This document shows positions 22,733-35,500 of a DNA stretch of 64,000 nt, piece after piece. Position 1 is the stretch's first letter. Each line of letters begins with the position of its first letter. Source of the stretch: Anolis sagrei (lineage: Eukaryota; Chordata; Lepidosauria; Squamata; Anolidae); assembly GCF_037176765.1 (NCBI RefSeq), contig NC_090034.1, positions 97,115,500-97,179,499 of the forward strand. The letters are read 5' to 3'. A program made the translations under genes and the position numbers. The notes under the pieces were generated by a model that did not search any database, had not been told where the DNA came from, and was given only the letters and a program-made list of their open reading frames with translations.

Positions 22733-25700
22733 ATCTGTTGTAGGTCTTTTCGGGCCACACAACCATGCTCCAGAGGCACTCCCCCCCCCCCCCGACGCCT
22801 TGCCCGCATCCATGGCAAGCATCTTCAGAGGTAGTGAGGTGAGCACCCTCACTACCTCTGAGGATGCCCACCACAGATGCAGGCGAAACACCAGGAGATA
22901 ATGCCTCCAGAACATGGCCACACAGCTCGAAAAAACCCACAACAACCCAGTGATTCCGGCTATGAAAGCCTTCGACAATACATATAGTTTTATATTTTTT
23001 TCTGACCTAATTAGGTTGACTAAGGGTTCTATCCCACTGGAGCATTGCAGCGCACCCAAATACCTGGGAGTCACTCTGGACCGTGCTCTGACCTACAAGA
23101 AGCACTGCCTGAACATCGAGCAAAAAGTGGGCGCTAGAAACAATATCATACGAAAGCTGACTGGCACAACCTGGGGATCACAACCAGACACAGTGAAGAC
23201 ATCTGCCCTTGCGCTATGCTACTCTGCTCCTGAGTACGGATGCCCAGTGTGGAACACATCTCACCACGCTAAAACAGTGGATGTGGCTCTTAATGAGACA
23301 TGCCGCATTATCACAGGGTGTCTGCGCCGTACACCACTGGAGAAATTACACTGTCTAGCCGGTATCGCACCACCTGACATCTGCCGGGAAGTAGCAGCCA
23401 ATAGTGAAAGGACCAAGGTAGTGACATCTTCAGCTCATCCCTTGTTTGGGTATCAGCCAGCACGTCAACGACTTAAATCAAGAAATAGTTTTCTAAGATC
23501 TACAGAGACACTCGCTGGAACACCTCAGCAAGCGAGAGTCCAAAAGTGTCAGGCTCAAACCCAGCACCTCAATCCGTGGGTGATACCAGATGAGAGACTC
23601 CCCCCTGGGCACACAGAAAACTGGGCAACTTGGAAGGCGCTGAACAGACTGCGCTCTGGCACCACGAGATGCAGAGCCAATCTTAAGAAATGGGGCTACA
23701 AAGTGGAATCCATGACATGCGAGTGTGGACAAGAGCAAACCACTGACCACCTGCTGCAATGCAACCTGAGCCCTGCCACATGCACAATGGAGGAGCTCCC
23801 TGCGGCAATACCAGAGGCACTCCAAGTGGCCAGATACTGGTCAAAGGACATTTAATCAACTACCAAGTTTGCAAAATTTGTGTTTTTTTTATCTGTTTGT
23901 TTGTTTTGTTCTGTTAGAAATGTAATACAATGGTATGATTGCTGATGACACGATAAATAAATATCGCTAGGGCGAAGAGTAGTGGAGAGAAAGGGCAGCC
24001 TTGTTTGGTTCCATGCTGGAAATGTGATGAGTGAGGAGCATGCAAGGATCGCATCTGTTAAACACATGAATATGACTCTTCCTGTGGGGAAGCCACTGAG
24101 AAGTTGCAACTGGGTGCCCTCCTCCCACTTGGACTGGAAATCATAATCCACGTCAGAGCCATTTTTCTTATAAAAATTAATCTATACCCACAAGCGTTCT
24201 GTACGCCTCCAATCAACATTCCTGCACCTCCTCAAACCCAATAAAGTTTAATGCTCTGTCACAATGCTGGCCTCTCTTGGCAGTTTAGCCAAGTAATTTC
24301 TTTCATGATACGATCCACATAAGTCAGACCAATCCCGAAGCCATCGAAATTGGGATGTTTGGAAATAATATGGGAACATACCCTGGGCCTTAGGTTGCTA
24401 ATCCAGGGGTAAAATGAATTCCTGGGAACTTTTTGATATTACAAAATTACATTGCTCTCATTCCACATCAATGGTGCAGTGCCAGCCTACAGAATCCTAG
24501 GATTTGCAGTTTAGGGTTAGATACTTAGAATCCCCATCTGGAGAACTCTAAGGCCTCCCTTACAATGCCCGCTTGAGCCCAGGGGACTCCTGGCAATGTG
24601 CAGAAAACTGGTGGAGTGCCAGAGAACCATTGCCCCTACATTCAGACCCCAAGAACCTCTTTGATGCAGCGATTGTGAAGCAACTTTTACTTCTATCCTA
24701 TGGAATCCTGATATTTGCAATTTAGGGATTTTTACCTTTCTCAGCCAGAGTGCACTAGGGCCTTGCCAGAAATATTAAAAATTAACTACGTATATATTTT
24801 TAATTACAAAAAATGTGATTCAAGCACATTATAAATAAAGGATTATTATTATTTTATTATTATTATGTAGTCGGCGATGACAACTGGGCCAGCCTGGACT
24901 AACAAAGGCCAAATACTATAGTAGTTCTCAACCAGAGGTCCAGTCATGATCTCACATTATAGAGCTATAGATGGCTATAGTTGAAGCATGGGCAAACTTT
25001 GGCCCTCCAGGTGTTTTCGACTTGAACTCCCACAATTCCTAACAGCCTACTGGCTTACACTGAGACCTACTAACACTGAGGCCTTCACACACTGAGGGCT
25101 CTCTCAGACTGAGGCCTTTCTCCCACTGTGGCAAATTAACACTGAGGCCTACTCATATAGAGGCCTGAACATAACCACAGAATAGATTCCAGTAGGTGGT
25201 GCTGTGCTATTTAAACTGGCCAGAGAGGGAAGCCTGTTGCCACTTGCCTTTTGAACCATTGAGAATTTCTGAAGACAGTCCTTCTGGATGTCTCTGAACT
25301 TTAACTTCCAGCCTTCTTCAGCACTGGGGCTCCTGGGGACCAAAGGTCACCAAGTTCTGGTGCATTACACAATTCCAAACCCTGTTCTAGACTGGCCCTG
25401 TACAATTGCACATACCACATGACAAAAACACACAGCCTGAACAGAGGTCTTGAAGGGCTTTGCAAAAGAGAGGCACAGATGCTCCCAAGTCAATAGGGAT
25501 TTAGATTGCGTCAAAAGGATCATGAATGTTTCCAAACAATTTGGGAAAGGTGTTGATATTGAAATGAGATATTTCTATGAGAAGATTAACTGCAACCAGT
25601 ACACTAATTTAAGGGGATAATAACATAAATGGTGGTAGTGAAAATGAGACCCTGCCTTCTCTTGGATCCTGCAGTTATCCTGTTGCCTATTCCACGCCAC

Positions 25701-28700
25701 CCCATGCCCCTTCCTTGGTGGAGTTTCTTCCCAACCCTTGGCAAAGCAGACTTCCTCATCCATTATGCTCAGATGCACTCACCTTGGTCTCAAACCCCGT
25801 CATGAATTTAAGGTCTTTGGATTTCTGGAGGACTTTGGCCCTGTCCCCATCAGCAGCAGCTCTCACCACCTGGTTACACCGGAAAAGAATTTGGTCATGT
25901 ACAAATACTCCTCTAAATCAGCGGTTCTCAAAGTATGCTCCGCAGAGCCTTTTTCCCTTGGCCCCCTTGCCACTCAAAAGCATTTTTCTTCACTTCCTTT
26001 GCCACCCAGAGCCTTTGCCCCTTTCCCCCTTGCCTTCCTTGCTTCCAAAACCCCATTTCCTTTCCACCGCTGAGCGAGTGCTTTGATTATGCTTTTCTTG
26101 CATGGCAGAAGGGAGTTGAACTGTATGATCCCTGGGGCCGTTGCTATTATTATTGTTGTTATTATTATTTGTATTATTACAAAGGCTCGGTGGCCATTTG
26201 CTGGGGGTGCTTTGATTGTGCTTTCCCTCCACGGCAGATAAAATACCGTATATACTCGAGTATAAGCCCTTCTTTGGCTGAAAAAGGCCCCCTCGGCTTA
26301 TACACAAGTCAAAGTTGTTTATTATTTTACTCTGTTGTTGTTGTTACAACATTTATTATTTTACTCTATTATTTTTTATTACATTTATTATTTTACCCTA
26401 TTATTATTATTACTATTACATTTATTATTTTACTCCATTTATTATTACTATTATTATTACAATTATTATTTTACCCTATTATTGTTACTATTACATTTAC
26501 ATTATTTTACTCTATCATTATTTTATTACATTTATTATTTTACTCTATTTTATTAATTTATTATTTTATTCTATTTTATTAAATTTATTATTTTACTCTA
26601 TTATTGTTCCTATTACATTCATATTATTTTACTCTATTATTACATTTATTTCACTTTATTATTGCTATTATTACATTTATTATTTTACTCTATTATTGTT
26701 ATTATTACTTTCACATTATTTTACTCTATTATTATTACATTTATTATTTTACTTTATTATTGCTATTATTACATTTATGATTTTACTCTATTATTGTTAC
26801 TCTTACTTTCATATTATTTTACTCTATTATTATTACATTTATTATTTTACTTTGTTATTGCTATTATTATATTTATTATTTTACTCTATTATTACTGTTA
26901 TTATTACATTTCCATTATTTTACTCTATTATTATTTTCATTACATTTATTATTTTACTCTATTATTACTGTTATTATTACATTTCCATGATTTTACTCTA
27001 TTATTATTGAGAGGATACGTAAGTAATAAAGATAGCCAAGTGGACAGTGAGTGCAGTTTCCCTTCTGTGTTCAAAAATCTGTGATGACGAAAGATGGAGC
27101 TTCTCTCTTCCTACGATGCCGCCCTTATTGTAAACCATCAACTTTCCTGCCCCACCTGGGCGTAAATTCAGCACTTACCTCAATGTAATCATCAGTGAAC
27201 TCCTTGCTGAAGTCTCGACTGGCCCCAAAGTCCAACAGAGTAACCTGGAAAGAGCATGGTGTTAGACATGTCTCTAGTATTACGTGGGGCTACAAGGGAG
27301 AAGGGATTCAAGTCCCATAATCCCTCCATTCCCAAAGGAAAGGACTCTTCTTCTCCCCACCACACCTTGTGCCTCTTAGCATCATAGAAGAAATTAGACC
27401 AGTTTGGATCGGTTTGCATGAAACGGAATTCAAACAGCTCCTGGAGACACAGGCGAAGGATGTGTGAGCAGATCTGGAAAGAGGAAAAGACAGACTAAAT
27501 GACCCTTCAGCACGTTTAGAATGGCCTGGAAGGAGCTGGCAATTGTAAAGATCCCTTACCTTAACAGCCTGGATGGCAGGGCCTAGGAGAAGCAGGCCAG
27601 CTAGTTGCAGCTTTAGAAGGCCTGGCAGAGGGCAGCAGTAGCCATTTTAGTTCAGGGAAAAACACCACTTCAGAGAGGGGGAGTGGCCTAGGCCTGAGTC
27701 AGCCTTAGAACAGCCAGGATTGGTTTATTAAAGGGGGGCGGAGTTTAGCATGGTTTGGAGGGAAAGAAGGAGGCTTTTTCAGTCAGTCTGTTGTTGTTGG
27801 AGATTAGGGTAGGAAGGTAGTTTAGGAGTTCGTGTTTTAAGATTAGTTTAGGGAAGGCAGTTTGCCTTAGGTTTGCCAGCAAAAGAAGCTGTGGCAAACT
27901 GGAACAGTTATCAGGGAAAGATAGCTGGAGTGTAGTTAGCTAGGCCACAGTTGAGGGTAGCTAAGCTACAGTTGTGTCTTGGCAGAGATTCAGATCCTGT
28001 CAAGTATACTTGGTTTTAAAGAGAAGAAAATCTCTGAATCTTGTAACAAAGAAAGAACCATTTACATGTAACCATTACGCTTGCAAGACATAAACCAAAA
28101 CCTCTATGTAACAGCTAAGATTTTTAACAGCATTTACACTTTCTTCTGTACTTTATCAATAAACTTTCCTTGTTTATTTTAAACTCAAAAAGCCTGAGTC
28201 AAGTGTACATTTGTGGATACAGTCCCTTTTCAACCTCAACTGTTTTCCTTTGAAGAAGAAGATAATAAAACACAGTGCTTGGGGATCTTTAAAACCCTTT
28301 TAATATTTTAATTAGCTAGAGTGTTCCTGTACGTTTTAGTTTATGGTGGCAGCGGAAGTTAATCAGAGAGACATCCCCTCGTAACGTTATATAGGTGCCA
28401 GTAGAGTAAATTCTTCATATTGGAGGGACAGTTGGTAGAATCTGCTTTACCCCCTGTCCAGAGCTATCGTTTTGTCATACGCAGTGCCTTTATAGCAATC
28501 CCTTTAAGGCAGGCATGGGCAAACTTTGGCCCTCCAGGTGTTTTGGACTTCAACTCTCACAATTCCTAACAGCCGGTAGGCTGTTAGGAATTGTGGGAGT
28601 TGAAGTCCAAAACAGCTGGAGGGCCAAAGTTTGCCCATGCCTGCTCTAGAGTAATTCCACAAGCAGCAGTCTATTATATTCAATATAATTATATTATCTA

Positions 28701-29500
28701 TATAAATAAAAATGTAATGTTTGTTTATGGGATTAACAGAACTCAAAAACCACAGGACGAATTGACACCAAATTTGGACACAAGACACCTAACAACCCAA
28801 TGTATGTCCTTCACTCAAAAAAAAATCGATTTTGTCATTTGGGAGTTGTAGTTGCTGGGATTTATAGTTCACTAATCAAAGAGCATTTATAGTTCACAAT
28901 CAAAGAGCATTCTGAACTCCACCAACGATGGAATTGAACCAAACTTGGCACACAGTTCTCCCATGACCAACAGAAAATACTGGAAAGGTTTGGTGGGCAG
29001 CGTCCTTTGATTTTGGAGTTGTAGTTTACCTACATCCAGAGATCACTGTGGACTCAAACAATGATGGATCTGGACCAAACTCTACACGAATACTAAATAT
29101 GTCCAAATGTGAACACTGGTAGTGTTTGAGGAAAATAGAATCTTGACATCTGGGAGTTGTAGTTGCTGGGATTTATAGTTCACCTACAATCACAGAGCAT
29201 TTTGAACCCTACCAACGATAGAATTGGTCCACAGAACCCCCATGTGGGCCACAGCAACGCATGGCAGGGGACGGCTAGTATACAATATAATACTACTACT
29301 ACTAATATGATATTATAATTATATATTTTATAATACATGTAATATTACTAATAACATTACAGTATAATGGAATAGTACAATATAGTAATACATAATACTA
29401 ATATTGTGCAATGCTAATAATATAATATATTGTATTTACATATTACTTATAAGCCGCTCTGAGTCCCCTTCAGGGTGAGAAGGGCAGCATATAAATGCCA

Positions 29501-29536
<36 letters not shown>

Positions 29537-32500
29537 ATTCCGCTTCTCACCTCATTACGGACCTCCTGGTCGAGCGCCTGGCACTGGTCGAGGGGGACCC
29601 CGTCAATCAGCTCCATAGATAAGACCCTCCTGGTAGAGAGCTCATTAATCACCTTTGGCACCTCAAAGAAGGGGTCTCCTTCCAAAAGTTGCCTGTGGAA
29701 AGAAGACGTTGGTCAAGAAGCCCTAAACTAGGAAGCTACAGAAGCTGCGGCTCTTTTGGTTGCACTCAAGCAAAAAAGAGCACGGACAGAATGCAAGCAT
29801 TTGCATTTCCTTGCAGATTTATCCAGAAGCAAGAGGCACCTCTGTGGTTCCACCCAGATAAAGCATTGCAAGGAATAACAATACGATAGAAGACTATGTC
29901 CTAAATGCTGTAAGGAAGGACAATAAATAGACAAGACTTAGGCCCCTTCTACACTGCTATATAATCCAAATTATCAAAGCAGATAATCCACATTATCTGT
30001 TTTCAACTGGATTATATGTCTACACTGTCATATAATCCAATTCAAATCCGATAATCTGTATTTTATACGGCAGTGTAGAAGAGGCTTTGGACTGCAACTC
30101 AGTGCAGTGGGAGTGAAGGACTGAGACAAAGCGCGCATCAGATTATCCGCTTTGAACTGGATTATATGGCAGTGTAGACTCATATAATGTAGTTCAAAGC
30201 AGATAATCTATAATTTATATGGCAGTGTAGAAGAGGCTTTAAACTGCAACTCAATGCAAGGGAAGTGAAGGACCAAAACAAAAAAAGACTATAATTATCA
30301 AAACAGGTAATTCACATTATCTGCTTTGAACTGGGTTACATGAGTCTACACTGCCTTGAACTGGATTATATGGCAGTGTAGACTCATATAATCCAGTTCA
30401 AAGCAGATAATGGGAATTACCTGTTTTGATAATTATATGGCAGTGTAAAAGGGGCCTTAGTCTCTTCTCAAAACTGGGCAAAGCTGAGGAAGTGACAACT
30501 GTGCCATATTACAAAAAAAAGGAAAGGTTGGAAAGGAGAGATCTCATCCAGAGAGATGTAGAAGGAGCTTGGAAGAACAAAGCTTATAGGTCTATGAGAC
30601 TGGACAAGTAATTATTCAGGACTAGATCTTAAATGGGGAAGCAGTTACGAATTATTTTGAGAAATATGAAGGAAGCATCCCAGAGGGAAAGAAAAACCCC
30701 ATGGATCCTAGGGATTTGTTCTTGGCTACCTGAACCTCCTGGCACAGTCAGCTTCCCGTTCGTAGTCGCATTCCCATTCCAGCTCCTTCTGCAGGACTTG
30801 CAGAGTGTTGTCTGCAAAGAGACCTAGAAGGAGGAAGAATATGCTTGCATGAGGTGAGAAGTCTTTATAGTATTTTCCTTTGTGAAATAAAGCTAGTGTG
30901 AAAACTCCATACATCTCAATTTTACAGGAGTAATAATAGGTAAAGCTAAAAGTAAAGGTTTCCCCTTGATATTAAGTTTAGTGGTGTCCGACTCTGAGAG
31001 GTGGTGCTCATCTCCATTTCTAAACCAAAGAGCCGGCGTTGTCCATAGACTCCTCCAAGGTCATGTGGCCGGCATGACTGCATGAAACGGTGTTACCTTT
31101 CCGCCAGAATAGTATCTATTGATCTACTCACATTTGTATGTTTTGAAACTGCTAGGTCGGCAGAAGCTGGGCCTAACAGCATGAGCTCACCCTGCTCCCC
31201 AGATTCGAACGACTGGCCTTTCGGTCAGCAAGTTCAGCAGCTCAGCAGCTCACCTGCTGCATCAAGGCCCCCAATCATCATAAACATTATACAGGTGGAA
31301 TAAGTATTTATATAAAATCTTCATAAACATTATATAAAAACTAATTCGCCTGTAAACAAATGGTTTACCAAGCTGATACATTTTGCAGAATTTGATAAAC
31401 TACCTTGTCTTCTTAGAAATGAAAAAATACAATGTGTTCAAAATCATTGGAAGCCTTTTGCAGAATAAATAGATAGAACATTTAAAAACTGGTTTACAAT
31501 AGTTTTGAGTGATTAGAAAGGCATTGTCAGAAAGAAGAGCAAGATTATGATAAATATTGTACAATTAGGTCATGTTAGAATACTTTATGTAACATTTACA
31601 TAGATATCAATATGCATTGCTTGATAGGCCAAATTATTGTAAGACTCTGTCTTGGTGTAGAGTCAGGAAGTTTTTGTTCAAATAAGTTACATATGTGTTA
31701 CTATTATTAGAAAATGTAAAATAACTAGTTAAGCAGTGCCACCATTATTATTATTTTATCTTTATATCCCACCACCACTTTCCCGAAGGGACTCAGGGCA
31801 GCTTACATGGGGAATAAGCCCCCCAACCTGTTCCTTCTCACTCACAGACCACAGGTATTACATATTGTACTATGCTAATAATGTAATATACTGTATGCAT
31901 ATATATCTTCTAAGCCATTCTGGGTCCCCTTCGGGGTGAGAAGGGTGGCATATAAATGTCGTAAGTAAATAAATAAATATGAATATGTGTGTAAATAAAT
32001 AAATAAATACCTTCAGGGAGTGCGACACTCATCTTGAGTACTGAGAGAAGGTTATCCACATCACTTCGGATACTCTGAGCAATACCTGGATACTGCAGGG
32101 AAAGGTAGAGAGAAAATACCTCTTCACACCAGGACTGGCTAAACTGTCTGCTCAAAGGGACATAGAATTGTGGTCTTTGGACTTCAGGCATGTAGCCAGT
32201 GTCTTTTCCCACCAACCTCCACTTAATATAGCAGTGGTTCCCACCCTGTGGGTCCCCAGGTGTTTTGACCTACAACTCCAGAAATTGCAACCAATTTACC
32301 AGCACTTAGGATTTCTGGGAGTTGAAGGTCACTGTCATAGAGCAATGTTCTAGACTGTACGTATCCAGCCCTCCCAATTCCTTCCCAGCTCAGCCTTACC
32401 TGGATCTTCATTGCCACTTCCGTCCCGTCCTTCAACACTCCAAGGTGCACCTGTCCAATGGAGGCGGCTGCAAAAGGCGTTTCCTCAAAGGAGGCCACTT

Positions 32501-35500
32501 TGTCCCGCCAGTCAGCGCCTAGTTCTTCCACCAGCACCCCCTGGAAAGCCAGAAGAAGAGAACCTCAAACAGGGCACCACAGCTTTCAAAAGAATTTTCA
32601 TTCAGAAAGAGGCACTACAACGTATATCAGACTCAGGGTACCACAACTATTTATTTACTGTATTTTTTTTACCCTGCTCTATCTCAACCCCTGAAGGGGA
32701 CTCGGAGCAACTTCCAAATTGGCAGTACAGTGTTCCCTCACTTATTATTATTAGTGTTATGTTCCAGAACCACCCGTGAAAAGTGAAACTCCACAAAGTA
32801 GGGACGCTATCTATCTATCTACACACAAACACATGTATATATATATATATATGAACTAAGGGGGTCCAGGAAGACAGTTACATCTTGTCTCCTGTGTTAT
32901 GCTATTAATATAATATAATATATTGCATATACTGTATATACTCGAGTATAAGCCTAGTTTTTCAGCCCTTTATTTAGGCTGAAAAAGTCCCATTTGGCTT
33001 ATACTTGAGTCAAGATTATTTATTATTTAATTCTATTATTATTATTATTATTATTATTACATTTATTATTTTACTTTATTATTGTTATCATTACATTTAT
33101 TATTTTACTCTATTATTACTGTTATTATTACATTTCTATTACTTTACTCTATTATTATTACATTTATTATTTTACTCTTTTATTACTGAAAGGATGTGCA
33201 AACATATTTACACTGAAAAAGGTTGGTATCATGGTTTAATCAGAGTTGGACAGTCTTATCTAAAATTACAGTTTTGTGTAAATATTCAAAAACATTTAAC
33301 CTACTGGTGCCTCAATTAATGTCATAGTATTGGAATCTATTTTTATTTTGGAATTTACCAGTAGCTGCTGCATTTCCCATCTTCGGCTTATACTCGAATC
33401 AACATGTTTTCCCAGTTTATTGTGGTAAAATTAGGTGCCTTGGCTTATATTCAGGTCGACTTATACTCGAGTATACACGGTACATATAATATTTATGATA
33501 TTATAATGTAATGTTCCAGAACCACCCACGAAAAGTGAAAATCCATGAAGTAGGGACGCTATCTATCAATCTATACACACACAAACACATGTATATATAC
33601 GAAGAGAGGGGGCCCAGGAAGGCAGTTCCATCTTGTCTCCTGTGTTATGCTATTAATATAATATAATATATTGTATATACATTTAATATTTATGATATTA
33701 TAATGTAATACAATATAATACTAGTAATAATAATATGATATTATGATTATATATTTTATATTATATGTAATATTACTAATAATATTACAGTACAATGGTA
33801 TAATACAATATAGTAATATATAATACTGATATTGTGCTACGCTAGTAATATAATATATTGTATGTACATTTATCTTGTAAGCCGCTCTGAGTCCTCTTCG
33901 GGGACTGAAAGGGTTTGGTGGGCACTGACCTTGAGTTTTGGAGTTGTTGTTCACCTACATCCAGGGAACACTGTGGACTCAAACAAAGATGGATCTGGAC
34001 CAAACTTGGCATGAATACTCAATATGCTCAAATGTGAACACTGGTGGAGTTTGGGGAAAATAGACCTTGACATTTGGGAGTTGTCGTTGCTGGGATTTAT
34101 ATCAAAGAGCATTCTGAAGTCCACCAATGCTGGAATTGAACCAATCTTGGCACTCAGACCTCCCATGACCAACAAAAAATACTGTGTTGTTGAAAGCTTT
34201 CATGGCCAGAATCACTGAGTTGTTGTAGATTTTTCAGGCTGTATAGCCATATTCTAGAAGCATTCTCTCCTGATGTTTCACCTGCATCTATGGCAGGCTT
34301 CTTCTGAGGATGCCTGCCATAAATGCAGGTGAAACGTCAGGAGATAATGTTTCTAGAATATGGCCATACAGCCCGAAAAACCTACAACAACCCAGAAAAT
34401 ACTGTGTTCTCTGATGGTCTTTGGTGACCCCGCTGACACCCCCATCACGACCCCCACAGGAGTCCTGACCCCCAGGCTGAGAAACTAAATCAGCAATCTG
34501 AATTGTGCTCGGTAGCAAATTGTCAGCCAGTGGAGCTGACACAGCAGGAGAGTTGTATGTTCCCTATGTGCTACTTCAGTGAGCAGCCTGGTAGCTGCTC
34601 GTTGGACTAGTTGAAGCTTCTGAACATTTAGCTCTTCTATGTCAGAGGGGACATTCCGGAGCAATTGTGTCAACTGCCTTAGTCATCTCCCCATTCCACA
34701 GAGTGACCAAAGCATTGACAGGATCACCTACTGAGGTGGCGGGAAATTCCCCAAGAGCCATCCCAAACTATGACAATTGCTTTGAGGCTGAACATAAGGA
34801 TGTTCTGAGGCTATACAGAATAACTTCCCAGCAGTGGGCAGAATAACTTCCCGGCAGTGGCCTTAACACTAGCATTTTCTCCTGTGTGCACAAACTTCCT
34901 GATTATTGGTCTCTTTTCTTCTCCCTCTATGCCTTGCCAAGGACCAGGATACAATGGCATGTATCCAAAGGTAACCACATCCTGCTTCTATGCTGTACAT
35001 GACCACAGCACCCATTCTCAACTCTCACAACGTGCCTTCATGCAACCCCGCCCACAGATGTGACATGAGATGGCCTACCCTCCCTAAATAAGCACACATG
35101 AGTGACGCACCGTCATCTGAGAGGGCGGCATGAAGTCTGCACTCTGGCGCACACGCTCGAAGATTCGCTGCAGCTGAGGACTGATGAAGCTGTTGTCTGT
35201 GGGGAGAAGGGTTAAGTGGGATAAGCGGATATTCTGACCATCACTTGTTTTACTGGAATGCAGGTGCACCATCTCCAAGAGATGGCAAGATGGGTTGAGT
35301 CATCAGTCTTGTTTTCATTTTTTTTTCGTATCAGGAGCAACTTGAGAAACTGCAAGTCGCTTCTGGTGTGAGAGAACTGGCCATCTGCAAGGACGTTGCC
35401 CAGGGGATGCCGGGATGTTTTGATGTTTTACCATCCTTGTGGGAGGCTTCTCTCATGTCCCCACATGGGGAGCTGGAGCTGACAGAGGGAGCTCATCCAT

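Larger units (their letters stand above)
22060..24180 (-). mobile_element. L1 LINE fragment interrupted by several insertions
   Basis: The minus strand reads L1 ORF2-like pieces: [14 protein letters not shown] near 23970-24010, [18 protein letters not shown] near 22500, and [17 protein letters not shown] then [13 protein letters not shown] near 22190-22290. It is split by a hAT MITE, a tetranucleotide microsatellite, a Penelope-like inverted pair and another LINE. Confidence 0.6.

Noticed and set aside
22914-23855. A 313-residue host gene
   Set aside because: Starts in a Penelope-like fragment and continues as the C-terminus of a LINE also present at 43657-45261.
26315-27084. Long Tyr/Leu/Ile-rich frames
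   Set aside because: Translation of an ATT/TTTTACTCTA minisatellite.
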